From the NCBI RefSeq assembly GCF_002813695.1, contig NZ_CP017768.1, positions 1,136,501 to 1,200,500 of the forward strand: a stretch of 64,000 nt of DNA. Reading direction: 5' to 3'. The translations under genes and the position numbers were made by a program. This document shows positions 1-10,804 of this stretch, piece by piece (the stretch's first letter is position 1; the number at the start of each line of letters is the position of its first letter). The stretch is from Methanobacterium subterraneum (GTDB lineage Archaea; Methanobacteriota; Methanobacteria; Methanobacteriales; Methanobacteriaceae). The notes beneath the pieces were generated by a model. It had not been told where the DNA came from. It ran no database searches and was given only the letters and a program-made list of their open reading frames with translations.

Positions 1-243
<243 letters not shown>

Positions 244-254
244 CAAATACCCTC

Positions 255-1241
255 CTAGGGATTTTCATCATGTATTCCAGTGATCTTATCAGTGCAAAAG
301 TCAAATACAATCTCTTTATCATTTCCAGAAGTTAAGTATAGTTTCTGGTCAGATATTATACTACCCACCACCATGGTGGTGATGTTAACATTTTCCAGGA
401 TTTCTATGATCCTCTGAACATTTTCTTCCCTGGCAGTGAGGACAAATCCGGATCCAGGGTAAAGTTTCAACCAGTCCTCCCAGTTCACATCATTGCTGCG
501 AGGTATGAGTTCCAATTCCACTATAGCTCCCATATTTGAGGTTTCCAGAAGCATTCCAAGGGTTCCCAGAGTTCCAGGGTTACTAATATCTTTTCCAGCA
601 GTGAGGAGGTGTTTTTTTGCAATTTCATTCATGGCGGTGATCTGGGCCTGTACCAGGTCTGCACTTTTCATGGTAGTGGTGTCCCAGTTAAGGTGGAACT
701 GGGGATGTATTGCACCATCCAGATCTATGGCTACCAGTACCTTATCACCCGGTCTAGCACCACAGCTGGTGATGATATCCTCACGATTCATTATACCAGT
801 TATGGAAACATCCAGGGAATTGTAAGGAGCATCAGGGTGGACATGCCCCCCCACCATCGGTACACCGAATTTCTTAACCCCTTCGTTAATTCCATCCATA
901 ATCTGACGGCATATATCTTTATCCTGAGTGGAAAGGACGTTGGTCATTCCAATGGGCATCCCACCCATGGCAGCAATGTCGTTCACATTTACCAGTACTG
1001 AGCAGTACCCGGCCCACCAGGGATCAGCCTCCATTAATTTTCCCCACATTCCATCAGCAGCCAAGAGAACTACCTGGCCGTTCCCAATCTCCAGGGCTGA
1101 TGCATCATCCCCGAAACCAAGAAGAGTTCTTCCCGAAATATTGTAAGTTTCTTCCAGGAGCCCAGTTACGTCTTTTATGAGATTTTTACGAGTAATTCCC
1201 TCAAAACTTCGTATAGAATCAACAAGTGAGCTTAAATCCAC
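255..1241 (-). CDS. Methanogenesis marker protein 2 (AIR synthase-related)
   Basis: The 328-residue protein belongs to the PurM/ThiL/SelD superfamily of ATP-dependent enzymes. It matches the methanogen-restricted marker 2 subfamily. Visible hallmarks are the N-terminal GFGDDASAL motif (about residues 43-51), where acidic residues bind Mg-ATP, the [10 protein letters not shown] segment (about 84-93) and the C-terminal half with its Gly-rich PGSGFVLTA. The substrate is unknown. Start: a GTG at 1241 behind a GAGGTG ribosome binding site about 5 bases upstream, with the protein beginning (V/M)DLSSL. It lies immediately upstream of the marker 3 gene with an 11-base gap, so both are likely one transcription unit. 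Long plus-strand open frames across this gene are its shadows. Confidence 0.85.
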   Translation of the reverse strand: MDLSSLVDSIRSFEGITRKNLIKDVTGLLEETYNISGRTLLGFGDDASALEIGNGQVVLLAADGMWGKLMEADPWWAGYCSVLVNVNDIAAMGGMPIGMTNVLSTQDKDICRQIMDGINEGVKKFGVPMVGGHVHPDAPYNSLDVSITGIMNREDIITSCGARPGDKVLVAIDLDGAIHPQFHLNWDTTTMKSADLVQAQITAMNEIAKKHLLTAGKDISNPGTLGTLGMLLETSNMGAIVELELIPRSNDVNWEDWLKLYPGSGFVLTAREENVQRIIEILENVNITTMVVGSIISDQKLYLTSGNDKEIVFDFCTDKITGIHDENP

Positions 1242-1435
1242 GAGTGCACCTCGATTTCATTTTATAATCCAATGATCTCTTATAATGCAATAATTATATG
1301 CAGAGATATAATTTTTTATTTATTTATGGTTGGTTTTTAAGGATTAGTCAATCACGGGTTAATTGTCAACAGAATCACAGCCAAGAATATTATAATTTAA
1401 TTAATCCAAAGTTAGGATCTCCTTATTTGTAACCC

Positions 1436-2557
1436 TCAACTATACTTAACCTGATATTGACTAGTTATATTACTAATAATTTGTAGCAATTTACTTTTAA
1501 AATTTTCTATATTTTCTATTTCTATGGTCTCTTCACGGTTGAAAAGTTCTAAAAAGATTTTATCACCCACCTGATCATCCCAACCATTCTCAAGTTCCAC
1601 AATCAAAGAACCTTCTGCTTTAAAACCTTCTTCAACAACTTTATCCAAATCTCCATCCGTTATGCCAATTATGGGTACGTTGAAACGGTAAAGTATATCT
1701 GCAGCAACCAGTGTAGTGTCATCCCCCACTGTAACCACCATATCTGCATTTTTCAACCGGTAAATGTCCTCTGCAGCATGGTTTAAGTAAGAAATAGTGA
1801 AATGATCATTGGATTTTTCTGATTTCAATATTCTAGGTTTAACTCTGGATTTGCGGAGTAAACCCGTTTTTACAACGGCTTTTCGAAGCGTTATCGGCCC
1901 CAGTTTCTCCACACCATGTTCTTTGATTTCCCCACCTATTAGCTGGGTTATAATACCATTTTCAGCAACTATGGCCACTTCTGATGATGTGGATTTCCCG
2001 ATTACTATACCATTGACGAATATATTCTCCCCGGGAGATACACCAGCAATTTCCCGGCAGATGGTATTGGAGATTTCCTGACAGGGATCTTCTGAAAAAA
2101 GATTATTATGTATATCTTCCGGCAGAACCAGTTGTAGATCCATTTTATGGGCAATGTCTTCTGCCAGTTTCATCTTATCTTCCCTCCAAGCCACCACACT
2201 ACCATCCGACTCCCCGGGTCTTTCCATTTGTATCAGGGGTGGTTGATCTTGGCAGTTATGGTAAACCTTGTATCCAAAGGCATGCCCAGTTACACTGGAC
2301 TTACCATAGTTTATCAGGAAAATAACATCACAGTTTTCATCCTTGAATTTATCTACTGACTGGCTGGGGAAAAGCTTCTGACTGATATCAATTTTATCTT
2401 CCAGGTGAGCATCGATGACCGCAGTTCTTCCCATAGTTCCACCTAATCTTGCCCCGACTGTACCATAATCCTCCAGGAAATCCAGGAACTTCTGGGCGTA
2501 ACCAGAATCAACTATTTCTGGTCCGTGCACCACTACACCAATCTTCATCATCATCAT
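1436..2557 (-). CDS. DUF2117 family protein
   Basis: The 373-residue protein looks like a member of the methanogen-associated DUF2117 family, of unknown function. The N-terminal half has a Rossmann-like start ([16 protein letters not shown]), as if binding a nucleotide or small ligand. The C-terminal half contains [16 protein letters not shown] (about residues 273-288), where Gly-Asp-Asp-Thr-Thr resembles the GGDGT nucleotide-binding motif of NAD-kinase and diacylglycerol-kinase-like proteins. The resemblance is a motif-level inference only. Four consecutive ATG codons open the frame. The GGGTGA ribosome binding site lies just upstream, so the second to fourth ATG are spaced better than the first. 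A stem-loop lies 33-57 bases upstream of the start. Confidence 0.6.
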   Translation of the reverse strand: MMMMKIGVVVHGPEIVDSGYAQKFLDFLEDYGTVGARLGGTMGRTAVIDAHLEDKIDISQKLFPSQSVDKFKDENCDVIFLINYGKSSVTGHAFGYKVYHNCQDQPPLIQMERPGESDGSVVAWREDKMKLAEDIAHKMDLQLVLPEDIHNNLFSEDPCQEISNTICREIAGVSPGENIFVNGIVIGKSTSSEVAIVAENGIITQLIGGEIKEHGVEKLGPITLRKAVVKTGLLRKSRVKPRILKSEKSNDHFTISYLNHAAEDIYRLKNADMVVTVGDDTTLVAADILYRFNVPIIGITDGDLDKVVEEGFKAEGSLIVELENGWDDQVGDKIFLELFNREETIEIENIENFKSKLLQIISNITSQYQVKYS

Positions 2558-2589
2558 AGTTCACCCTTAGGACCAATATGTTTATTATA

Positions 2590-2614
2590 ATTACCTCCTC
2601 AATGAGGGGGTAAT
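2590..2614 (-). promoter_or_regulatory. Stem-loop upstream of the DUF2117 gene
   Basis: An 11-bp inverted repeat with a 3-base loop is seen here; one position is a G-T pair. On the minus strand it lies 33-57 bases before the DUF2117 start and carries a GAGGAGG sequence in its 3' arm. It could terminate Nob1 transcription or form a leader hairpin for the next gene. No T-run follows closely, so a terminator role is not clear. Confidence 0.4.
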
Positions 2615-2732
2615 AATATGATTTTAATTCTTTTGATTCAACCTTTTTTTTAAAAAAAAATCATTTAATGCCCAAAAACTTAAAGTATTTAATATTAAAT
2701 CGTTAATAGGGATAAATCCCAATAATAAAAGA

Positions 2733-3248
2733 TTATTTTTTGATTCGCTTACGGTAAACATTTGACCCGCAGATTTCACATTCATCCCATTTATAATCTG
2801 CAGGATATTTCTTACGACAGCCTCGGCAGATCTTGATCCATCCATAGACTTCCCGGATTCCCTCAGATAAAACACTCTGGTAGGGGATTTCCAGAATTTT
2901 CAGAATGTTCTGTATGGAATAATCATCAGTAACCACCAGAGGATGGTAATCCTTCTTGAGAGTTACTGCTAGGGCCACTAACGACATATCCACTTCAGAT
3001 AACCTTAGAATATCACCTGAATTTTCAATTGCATTTTGCACCTGGTTTAATGAATCGGTGTCTGGTTCTTTGATAATGATTTTACCATCATCCATTGCTG
3101 ATTGCACAGCTATTTGCGATTTTAAATCTTTAATTTCAGATAAAACACCACCAATTGTGATATTTTTATGTTTTGAAGATATAAATCCCCCAATAATTCC
3201 AGATGCATCTAGAACATAAATTTTCTCTTTCAAAATTCTCTCTTTCAT
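2733..3248 (-). CDS. Archaeal Nob1, PIN-domain ribosome maturation endonuclease
   Basis: The 171-residue protein combines a PIN nuclease domain with a C-terminal zinc ribbon, the archaeal Nob1 arrangement. Nob1 cleaves pre-16S rRNA at its 3' end during small-subunit maturation. Acidic PIN residues are visible in YVLDASG (near the N-terminus), [11 protein letters not shown] (middle) and [11 protein letters not shown]. The zinc ribbon is CRGCRKKY followed by CEICGS near the C-terminus. The start chosen is the ATG at 3248 (MKERILKEK) behind a GGTG sequence. A longer in-frame version beginning at 3314 adds a hydrophobic tail of 22 residues not expected for Nob1, so it was not used. Length matches archaeal Nob1 proteins, usually 150-180 residues. 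Confidence 0.85.
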   Translation of the reverse strand: MKERILKEKIYVLDASGIIGGFISSKHKNITIGGVLSEIKDLKSQIAVQSAMDDGKIIIKEPDTDSLNQVQNAIENSGDILRLSEVDMSLVALAVTLKKDYHPLVVTDDYSIQNILKILEIPYQSVLSEGIREVYGWIKICRGCRKKYPADYKWDECEICGSNVYRKRIKK

Positions 3249-3396
3249 ATTACACCAAAATTCAAGTATTACTGAACATATTACATTAACCTCTACATAT
3301 AACAAATTAAACAACGTTAATAAATTTTAAGTCAAATTAACATGATTTTTAAAGGTTTTTTAAATATTAATCTCGTTAAAAACTTTTTTATAACTT

Positions 3397-3404
3397 GAAT
3401 ATCA
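3397..3404. repeat. Target site duplication, left copy
   Basis: GAATATCA directly left of the insertion sequence. The same 8 bases lie directly right of the element at 4762-4769, so this is the duplicated insertion target. Confidence 0.9.
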
Positions 3405-3428
3405 GACACTGTCAAAAACTTGGGGGTT
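3405..3428 (+). repeat. Left terminal inverted repeat of the insertion sequence
   Basis: The 24 bases begin GACACTGTC and end GGGGGTT. They differ from the inverted right end only at positions 2 and 4. Confidence 0.9.
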
Positions 3429-3536
3429 TTTGAAATTTGTGTTTTGATAAACAATTTGGTTATCCTTGTTTAAACTCATTATTTCCTGAAATAAAAAACT
3501 AAAAACTTTTATAATAAGGGGAGCATAGTATTTTCT

Positions 3537-4739
3537 ATGCTAAACAGAAAAATACTTGCTCCAATTGATAGTTTGTTTGATCAGAGTTATAAACTTTCCT
3601 ATTTTTGTGAAGATTTATCGAAATATGAGGAAAATCATTTAAAATCGATTGAAAGAGATGATAATGTATTTAATTCGTTGAATACTTGGTATAAAAAGGA
3701 TATTTTTCATATTGAGGTGCTGGTTTCTTTTTGTCCGGAGTGTTTCAGTAAATCTGTGATTAAAAATGGAGTTAAAGAAAGAAAACTTTATTTTTATGAT
3801 GAAGGAGTTGTTAACGCTGAAATTCAAATGTACAAGTGTAAAAAATGTGGTAAAAAGTTTAAAACAGATATATCAGACATTGTAGATGATAATAGTAACT
3901 TTTCAAATGAATTCAAAGAAAAATGCGTTGAATTAGCTGGTTTATTCTTGGGATCAATCCGTAAAATTGCTTATAAAATTAAAAAAGACACGGGGATCAG
4001 TGTTTCAAGGCAAACAATTGAAAACTGGATACTTGGATATGAAATCCCTAAAAAAGAAGTAAAAAATCTTTATAGTGGTTATTACATTTTTGACGTGGAG
4101 TGGATTAAGCTTAACGGCTTTTGGAATTACCGTTTCGCTTTATTCGACAGTAAACAGAATATTATCGTTGCTGATGAAATATACTCCAAAGAGAATTCCA
4201 CGAACATACAAAAGTTTTTAGAGGAATCCACCAGAAATCAAAAGAAAATAGCAATAACAAGCGATTTAGATGAAAAATATAAACCCATAATTGAAGGATT
4301 AGAGTTTACGCATCAGTGGTGTTTATTTCATGTGTTTAAAAACATAAATAAGAAAATAAAAGAATACATAAGAGATAATGAATTGTCTGATGATGAATTA
4401 GAGAATATAAGGCAAGAAAAACTAGAAATATTCAGTTTATTTAACAGTAAATCATTTAAAGAAGCTAGAACTCGAATGGATGAAATATTAAATCAAATAA
4501 AAGATTATTCAAAGGTTATTCAATCAATTATCATGGATTCGTTAATGCCTTACTTCAAAACATACTTTTCGTACCTTTTAGATGAAAATATTGAACGAAC
4601 TTCAAATAAATTGGAAAACCAATTCCAAAAAACCTTTCCTAAAAGTATTAAAAGAATAATGAAGATTAAAAAAGGTGCAATGTCGCGAATAAATATCAGA
4701 ATAGAAATCCTAAACCAGATAAAGGTTTTTGACTCTTAA
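3537..4739 (+). CDS. DDE transposase of the insertion sequence
   Basis: The 400-residue protein has an N-terminal zinc ribbon (CPECFSKSVIKNG at about residue 64, paired with YKCKKCGKKF at about 99), a helix-turn-helix region (about 130-165) and a DDE-type catalytic core. Candidate catalytic residues are the Asp in YYIFDVEWIKLNG (about 187), the Asp in ITSDLDEKY (about 243) and the Glu in NKLENQF (about 367). A Cys-x2-His motif (HQWCLFHVFKNI) lies between the second Asp and the Glu, as in MULE, IS256 and ISL3-like enzymes. The gene fills nearly all of the element. A GGGGAG ribosome binding site lies about 12 bases before the ATG. Codon use is markedly AT-rich compared with the neighbours. No frameshift is seen. 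Confidence 0.88.
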   Translation: MLNRKILAPIDSLFDQSYKLSYFCEDLSKYEENHLKSIERDDNVFNSLNTWYKKDIFHIEVLVSFCPECFSKSVIKNGVKERKLYFYDEGVVNAEIQMYKCKKCGKKFKTDISDIVDDNSNFSNEFKEKCVELAGLFLGSIRKIAYKIKKDTGISVSRQTIENWILGYEIPKKEVKNLYSGYYIFDVEWIKLNGFWNYRFALFDSKQNIIVADEIYSKENSTNIQKFLEESTRNQKKIAITSDLDEKYKPIIEGLEFTHQWCLFHVFKNINKKIKEYIRDNELSDDELENIRQEKLEIFSLFNSKSFKEARTRMDEILNQIKDYSKVIQSIIMDSLMPYFKTYFSYLLDENIERTSNKLENQFQKTFPKSIKRIMKIKKGAMSRINIRIEILNQIKVFDS

Positions 4740-4761
4740 CCCCCAAGTTTTTGACAGAGCC
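4738..4761 (-). repeat. Right terminal inverted repeat of the insertion sequence
   Basis: Read on the minus strand it begins GGCTCTGTC. Its inner edge overlaps the last two bases of the transposase stop codon (TAA, 4737-4739), so the gene runs up to the element end. Confidence 0.9.
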
Positions 4762-4769
4762 GAATATCA
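4762..4769. repeat. Target site duplication, right copy
   Basis: GAATATCA directly right of the insertion sequence, identical to the left copy at 3397-3404. Confidence 0.9.
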
Positions 4770-4815
4770 TTTATGAGAAATGTTTTTATGTGCGTAAAAC
4801 AATAATTTATTTGTT

Positions 4816-4896
4816 GAGGGAGGGTGTCATTAGACTCCTTTCACAATTTTTCGCCTGCGAAAAACCGCCTCCGATTTGGACCTAATGCCCTCCCTT
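4816..4896 (+). ncRNA. Candidate structured RNA with long closing stem
   Basis: The arms 4818-4824 (GGGAGGG) and 4888-4894 (CCCTCCC) pair perfectly. They stack on a second perfect 6-bp helix, CATTAG at 4828-4833 with CTAATG at 4882-4887, with a 3-base bulge on the 5' side. Inside, 4847-4853 pairs with 4858-4864 to close a CCTG tetraloop. The remaining inner segments are unpaired and GC-richer than the flanking DNA. No coding frame of note covers it. The orientation is not determined, since the helices form on either strand. It lies 46 bp right of the insertion sequence and 360 bp before moaB, so it could be a free small RNA or a distant leader element. I do not recognise the family. Confidence 0.5.
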
Positions 4897-5255
4897 GCAC
4901 TAAAAAGTAAAAATACTTTATTAATACTATTTTATATCAAATACAGAGAGATTAAGTCCTCAAATATTTTTAGTTAAATTTTAACTGAAATGATTACTTA
5001 TTACCATATTAATACTGGAATTAATGAGTTACAAATCTCCACATAGATATTGGTTACTAAAGTTTATGACCTCGTTGTTATATGAATTGAATTGTAACCA
5101 TTCTTAAATACCATCTACAATTATTTATCTTATTTTTACCATCTACAATTAATTAATATTCTAATAATAGATTACTAATTAATCAGTAAATTTGCCAGTC
5201 TAAAAAAAAAGTTACATCTCAATAGTTACATCTCAATAAATATAGAGGGCAAAAA
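4897..5255. other. AT-rich intergenic stretch before moaB
   Basis: Apart from the candidate RNA to its left, no gene-like frame or strong repeat was seen here. A short direct repeat (ACCATCTACAATTA) occurs at about 5108 and 5140, and GTTACATCTCAATA occurs twice just before moaB (about 5210 and 5224). Either could mark a promoter region; no firm TATA box was assigned. Confidence 0.4.
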
Positions 5256-5795
5256 ATGAAAAGTAAAACCATGGAAGAACATAAAAAACACAGCCCATTA
5301 AGGGTTAAAGTTGGAATAATTACTTTAAGCGACTCTAAATCAAATTTATCCCAAAAAAAAAATCCTAATTTTGTTTCAAACCCTGAAGATCTCTCCGGCA
5401 AAATGATAATTGAATCACTGGAAGAGCTGCATGAAATTGTGTCTTACCAAGTTATACCTGATGATACCCACCTGCTTTTGGAAACATTAAGGAAAATGAA
5501 AAATCTGGGTGCTGAAATCATTATCAGCACGGGTGGTACTGGAATTGGGAAAAGGGATATCACAATTGAAACCATTAAACCCTTATTTGAAAAAGAATTA
5601 AATGGCTTCGGTGAAGTTTTCCGTTATGAGACTTATAAAGAACTGGGAACTGGTGCCATAATGACCCGGGCAACTGCAGGTGTCTGGAAGGAAACCTTGC
5701 TGGTGGCCTTACCAGGTTCACCCAATGCAGTTCAGTTGGGTGTGAAACTAATAAAGCCTGAAATGGGACATATAGTGAAACATATGAAGCAATGA
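5256..5795 (+). CDS. moaB: MoaB-type molybdopterin biosynthesis protein
   Basis: The 179-residue protein belongs to the MoaB/MogA family, which adenylylates molybdopterin before metal insertion during molybdenum or tungsten cofactor synthesis. Methanogens need this cofactor for formylmethanofuran dehydrogenase. Family signatures are [14 protein letters not shown] (about residues 89-102) and the C-terminal [12 protein letters not shown] (about 150-161). The spacing and the TGGTG loop match the MPT-binding site of the family. A GAGGG ribosome binding site precedes the ATG by about 6 bases. A second ATG five codons later is less well placed. The gene is alone between the insertion sequence region and the convergent pyrE, so it is likely transcribed from its own promoter. 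Confidence 0.85.
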   Translation: MKSKTMEEHKKHSPLRVKVGIITLSDSKSNLSQKKNPNFVSNPEDLSGKMIIESLEELHEIVSYQVIPDDTHLLLETLRKMKNLGAEIIISTGGTGIGKRDITIETIKPLFEKELNGFGEVFRYETYKELGTGAIMTRATAGVWKETLLVALPGSPNAVQLGVKLIKPEMGHIVKHMKQ

Positions 5796-5939
5796 ACTTG
5801 AATATAACTTTAACAATATCAACCGGGAAAGTGAACTATTAAATCTAAAATAAAAAAGAGTTTTGAAAAAATGGGGCCTAAATTCTTTAGTTTTAAAATT
5901 TGTTCAAAAAGATAGAAGATTAATTCATAAGCTTTAGAA

Positions 5940-6473
5940 CTATTTAACATCACTAATGGACACTAGAGGCTCTAAGATCACACCTTCCTTTTTCAGGTGT
6001 TCCACTGCACCCTCTTCCCGATCCACAATTACAAAGGTTCTTTCCACTACCCCCCCATTATCCTGAACAGCTCGAACAGCTTTTAAGAGGGAATTACCAG
6101 TGGTGGTAACATCTTCAACAACTATGACCCTGTTTCCTTCTTTCAATTCGCCCTCGATAAGTTTTGATGTTCCGTAACCCTTCTGTGCCTTACGGATCAT
6201 GAGCATGGGTATGCCTGACTGCAGGGCCACGGCAGTGGCTATGGGCACCGCTCCCAGGGCAGGTCCAGCCACCAGATCTATTTCATCATCCAGGATAATG
6301 TGGGAAATGATTTTAGCCACTTGGGAAAGTATCTCAGGGTCAGTGATGGCCTTTTTCATATCCACATAGAAGTCACTCTCCCTTCCAGAAGAAAGAGTGA
6401 ATTTGCCGAATTGAATAACCTGATTATCCTTTAATAAACTTATTAAAAGGTTTTTTTCCTGTTCAATCACCAT
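5940..6473 (-). CDS. pyrE: Orotate phosphoribosyltransferase
   Basis: The 177-residue enzyme transfers ribose-5-phosphate from PRPP to orotate in pyrimidine synthesis. The PRPP-binding signature [18 protein letters not shown] is at about residues 113-130. The substrate segment [17 protein letters not shown] (about 24-40) and the flexible loop with [15 protein letters not shown] (about 93-107) are also clear, which separates it from other phosphoribosyltransferases. Length is typical for archaeal PyrE. The start context is weak: only a GGA sequence lies upstream of the ATG. The gene is convergent with moaB. The small zinc-finger gene lies 160 bp upstream on the same strand, but co-transcription is uncertain. 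Confidence 0.92.
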   Translation of the reverse strand: MVIEQEKNLLISLLKDNQVIQFGKFTLSSGRESDFYVDMKKAITDPEILSQVAKIISHIILDDEIDLVAGPALGAVPIATAVALQSGIPMLMIRKAQKGYGTSKLIEGELKEGNRVIVVEDVTTTGNSLLKAVRAVQDNGGVVERTFVIVDREEGAVEHLKKEGVILEPLVSISDVK

Positions 6474-6633
6474 GTTATCATTCCATTATTTAAACGTTTA
6501 TTCCCCCAATTATTTGGAGTAAAATATTATTTAAGGAGTAAAATACTTTTTTAGTAAATTAAAATATTTCATATGGTGAATATCTCTGATTTTATGGATA
6601 TATTCTTTTATTAGCAGAATAAGAGAATATATT

Positions 6634-6816
6634 CTATTGAAAAGTACTCCTTTTGTCTGTATTAGTGGATTTCAATCCTCTTTGACAGCGCTGACATACT
6701 CCCAGTTTCCATTGAAAACAGTTCCCACAAACCAGATTACCGCATAAGGAACAGGTGTACATTTTACCAGGCTGCCCACAGATACTACATATGCCTCGAA
6801 CTTCCAAAAATGTCAC
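6634..6816 (-). CDS. Small zinc-finger protein
   Basis: The 60-residue protein has four Cys-x2-Cys pairs: CSICG, CSLCG, CGNC and CQRC, spaced to build two zinc-binding sites in a HIT- or B-box-like cross-brace. The order CSICG, then CSLCGNLVCGNC, then CQRC resembles the zf-HIT or RING-like treble clefs used for protein or nucleic-acid contacts. No function can be assigned. The start is a GTG at 6816 with an AGGGTAG sequence directly before it; a TTG three codons later is an alternative start. The gene lies alone between pyrE and a PRC-barrel gene on the same strand. Confidence 0.65.
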   Translation of the reverse strand: MTFLEVRGICSICGQPGKMYTCSLCGNLVCGNCFQWKLGVCQRCQRGLKSTNTDKRSTFQ

Positions 6817-6870
6817 CTACCCTGATTTTTTGAGTGAATTTGTATTTGGCGTGCATTATTAGCTATGTTA

Positions 6871-6927
6871 ACTTAGAATTCGCCCCTAATAACCTAGAAT
6901 TTACTCCTAATAACTTAGAATTGACTG
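6871..6927. repeat. 21-bp direct repeat, about 2.7 copies
   Basis: Two full units (6871-6891 and 6892-6912) and a partial third (from 6913) share TAGAATT and CCTAATAAC blocks. They lie between the zinc-finger gene and the PRC-barrel gene, upstream of the former on the minus strand. They could be tandem operator sites or simple tandem duplication. Confidence 0.5.
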
Positions 6928-7037
6928 TTACAATTCAGGATCCCCTGAAAATCTTTTTTAGGAAATATGAGAATTCATTAGATGTAAAAAATATAATAAT
7001 AGTTTAAAAAAATGGGTTAGAATAATTTTGAAATTAA

Positions 7038-7289
7038 TCAAAATTCATAGCTGGTTCCTTCCTCCCTGCTTTTAAGGAGTATTTTATCCCCAATCTTACT
7101 CACCATATCATAAGGAACTATTGTTTCGCCTTTAGACAATCCTAAACCTTCAGATATGCCTCCTTTCCCCACTATGAAGGCTTCGATTTCATTGGTCATG
7201 AAATTTACTTCCACATCCCTAACTTTTCCAATAACCACTGCTGAACTGTCTAAAACTTCTTTTCCAACAATCTCTTGCACGATCCTCAT
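7038..7289 (-). CDS. PRC-barrel domain protein
   Basis: The 83-residue protein is a single PRC-barrel, a small beta-barrel fold found in RNA-processing factors such as RimM and in photosynthetic reaction-centre H subunits. In archaea, stand-alone copies are common and some have been tied to cell division (CdpB family). The pattern is a beta strand with GKEVLDSSAVVIGKVRDVEV (residues 9-28), then a strand pair ending in ETIVPYDMVSKIGDKILL. The start is an ATG behind a strong GAGGTGAGA site. No partner gene is adjacent. A division role would be speculative here, though a SepF/MinD cluster lies at 48-52 kb. Confidence 0.75.
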   Translation of the reverse strand: MRIVQEIVGKEVLDSSAVVIGKVRDVEVNFMTNEIEAFIVGKGGISEGLGLSKGETIVPYDMVSKIGDKILLKSREEGTSYEF

Positions 7290-7637
7290 GGTCTCACCTC
7301 AGATACATATAAAAAGGTAGTTCATAATTTATCTACCAAATTAAAGCAGATCATAATTTTAATCATATAAGTTAAGTTTCAAGATGTACTTATAGTTTCA
7401 GGGCTGAAAAAATAATAATTAATAATTTAAAGAATTTTTAATCTAAAATCTTCCCTTAGACTAAATCTCCCCATTAGTGGATTTAATGATTTTTAGATGT
7501 AATAATGTGAAAATAATCAATTGAACTGTTAAAATTATTTAAGTTTATCCAAGATTTCTAATTATGAAAATGAATTTTTACTTAATAAAATAGTTCTATA
7601 AAAAAAGGTATGGAGTTTTTTCAAACTCCCTAAGTAT
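7290..7637. other. Intergenic stretch between the symporter and the PRC-barrel gene
   Basis: The region holds the promoter side of the PRC-barrel gene at its right and the terminator of the symporter gene at 7601-7630. No gene-like frame was seen. Confidence 0.5.
7601..7630 (-). terminator. Stem-loop terminator of the sodium:solute symporter gene
   Basis: A perfect 7-bp stem (GGAGTTT at 7612-7618 with AAACTCC at 7623-7629) has a 4-base loop. On the minus strand it is followed by TACC and a run of seven T residues. It lies 8 bases after the symporter stop, so it is well placed as its terminator. Confidence 0.75.
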
Positions 7638-9236
<1,599 letters not shown>

Positions 9237-9275
9237 TTAATCCACAACCTATATTTTTATTAGGTCTAAACAATT

Positions 9276-9485
9276 TTATTCATCGTATTCATCCCAAAGA
9301 CCCAATTCTTTTTCTTCCATTTCTTTTTCTTTTTCATGCCATTCCACTTCTTCTTTTATCTGCTCTACTTCATCTTCGCCGCCTTTATTCCAGTTGAGGA
9401 TACCGTAAACAACACATAAAAGAGTTACCAGAATGCACCCAATGTATGCACCCCATATCCAGGGGTCATTTATTCCCAGGACCAA
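9276..9485 (-). CDS. Small membrane accessory protein of the symporter
   Basis: The 69-residue protein has one hydrophobic segment (IWGAYIGCILVTLLCVVYGI, about residues 10-29) followed by a charged, Glu-rich tail that ends WDEYDE. Small proteins of this form are encoded directly upstream of SSS symporters in many archaea and bacteria and are annotated as symporter small accessory proteins. They probably stabilise or regulate the transporter. The start is a TTG at 9485, five bases behind a near-perfect GGAGGTGA, which fixes it well. Spacing to the symporter is 39 bp, so they form an operon. Confidence 0.75.
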   Translation of the reverse strand: MVLGINDPWIWGAYIGCILVTLLCVVYGILNWNKGGEDEVEQIKEEVEWHEKEKEMEEKELGLWDEYDE

Positions 9486-9713
9486 TTTCTCACCTCCTAA
9501 AAGCCGCTAATTCTATTATTATTTATCATTATAAATTAAATGAACGATACTTTAAATATTTTTAGGGGATTAATCCCGCCATCAGGAACTCCTAGTCGCT
9601 AGCAAATTATTAAATTAAATATTCCGGGAAAAACAATAATAAATAATAACCTTAAACTGAGGAGGTATTTACTCAACTATTCAATATTAAAGAGGGGCAT
9701 GAAGGTGGGATGA

Positions 9714-10073
9714 ATGATGTTAGAAACGGCTTCAATAACATTCAAAAAAGAAAAAGGATTATTAGAAGATTTGATAGTGCCAGAAGAGTTTGTTAAAGAT
9801 CTTCATTTTTCCAGTGAGGACCACTTGATGATAATGTTACGGGTGATTGGAAAAGACTCCAAAAAGGTAAAACAATTCTTTGAAAAAAGTGAAAAAGAGA
9901 TATTTATCCTGGAAACAAAGCAGATGGCTCCAGATAATGCCCATGGAAACCTAGTATCTGGAAAATTCGAGTTAAACTCCCTGTACCTAGATGAAGGTCC
10001 TCCTCTATCCGTGGATATCAATCAGGAAATAAGTATGGTCCGGACCATTCTGGACTTTAAGAAGATGGGTTAG
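9714..10073 (+). CDS. Hypothetical protein
   Basis: I do not recognise this 119-residue protein. It is soluble, with alternating hydrophobic and charged strands, and holds LIVPEEFVKDLHFSSEDHLM early and SVDINQEISMVRTILDFKKM at the end. There are no cysteines and no membrane segment. Two adjacent ATG codons open the frame behind an AGGTGGGA site, so the gene is likely expressed. It is upstream of no gene on its strand. Its stop overlaps the convergent stop of the decayed secreted-protein gene (10070-10697): the two share the bases TTAG. A role cannot be inferred. Confidence 0.55.
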   Translation: MMLETASITFKKEKGLLEDLIVPEEFVKDLHFSSEDHLMIMLRVIGKDSKKVKQFFEKSEKEIFILETKQMAPDNAHGNLVSGKFELNSLYLDEGPPLSVDINQEISMVRTILDFKKMG

Positions 10074-10697
10074 TGGGAATAACTTGATATGTCTATCCGG
10101 ATTATTTTGAAATAGTTTCCACTGAACACTGTAGTTCCAGAACTGGTTAATGAATCGACTATTTGTCGTGTTTGGCAGTTTGATCCATCATTCTGACTAT
10201 TCCCACCGGCCCCTGGAGGCGTATTTGTCTGGTTAGTCATATTTCCAGGGGGTTGCATATTTTTGGTGAGGTTAGAAGGCAAGTTGTTGGTGAGGTTAGA
10301 AGGCAAGTTGTTGGTGAGGTTAGAAGGCATATTCCCCGTAGGTCTACCGAACTAGAATTCATATTTTCAGGACCGTTAGTGCTGTTGGCCATAACTCCAG
10401 AGGGCTGTTGATCTTTCTGCATTGAATTCCAACTCGTCTGTGATCCGCTGTTAACGGAGGGTAGCATATCCAGTGAATTGGGAAGAATTGATGGACCATA
10501 GGGTAAAAGGAAACTTAAAGAATAATTGTTATCCGCACCGGATCCTGGAGTTTTTGAAGGATTTGATGAAATCTTATCAAAACCATCTGAAGAAGATGTT
10601 TGATTACTCTGAGCACTAACTGAATAAATGGTGCTGTTTTGATAGTTTTCCTGAACTCCTTGAATATTTTCAACAACAGTGTAAAATAAAAATACAT
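10070..10697 (-). pseudogene. Decayed gene for an Asn/Ser/Thr-rich secreted protein
   Basis: Reading the minus strand, one frame runs from about 10690 to 10340 with composition typical of an archaeal extracellular protein (stretches such as NSTIYSVSAQSNQTSSSDG). It then must shift frame near 10335-10345 to continue as NMPSNLTNNLPSNLTN to a stop at 10070. The shift lies between a TAG in the second frame and FGRPTGN. The upper frame has no usable start: the ATG at 10697 is in a different frame. A 24-bp coding tandem repeat lies at 10263-10330. Many Asn-x-Ser/Thr sites fit a glycosylated surface protein. Two lesions argue that the gene is inactive, though a sequencing error could explain the internal one. 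Confidence 0.5.
10263..10330 (-). repeat. 24-bp coding tandem repeat
   Basis: Two identical 24-bp units (10263-10286, 10287-10310) and 20 bases of a third encode the octapeptide NLPSNLTN on the minus strand. Perfect identity between units suggests a recent expansion. Confidence 0.8.
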
Positions 10698-10804
10698 GAT
10701 TATAGTAGTTAGATTTTAGAATTAAAGGATTTATACTTAATTATTTTTTTAAGAAAAATGGGTGGAATTATGGATTTTGTGTTATGAACATAAATATGAG
10801 TTAA

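Larger units (their letters stand above)
3405..4761 (+). mobile_element. Intact insertion sequence with 24-bp terminal inverted repeats
   Basis: The element is 1357 bp long and carries a single transposase gene. The left end (3405-3428) and the reverse complement of the right end (4738-4761) match at 22 of 24 positions and share the core CTGTCAAAAACTTGGGGGTT. The host sequence GAATATCA occurs directly outside both ends (3397-3404 and 4762-4769), an 8-bp target site duplication. GGCTCTGTC-like ends with an 8-bp duplication resemble ISL3-type elements, while the methanogen element ISM1 also makes 8-bp duplications; which family applies needs a database comparison. The intact reading frame, near-perfect ends and perfect duplication suggest a recent, possibly still active insertion. 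Confidence 0.92.

Noticed and set aside
493..1146. Three plus-strand open frames over the marker 2 gene
   Set aside because: They are antisense to a clearly conserved gene, have no ribosome binding site and show no family features.
2624..2875. Minus-strand 83-codon frame overlapping the Nob1 C-terminus
   Set aside because: It is in another frame of the zinc ribbon of Nob1, whose cysteine motifs are in the annotated frame.
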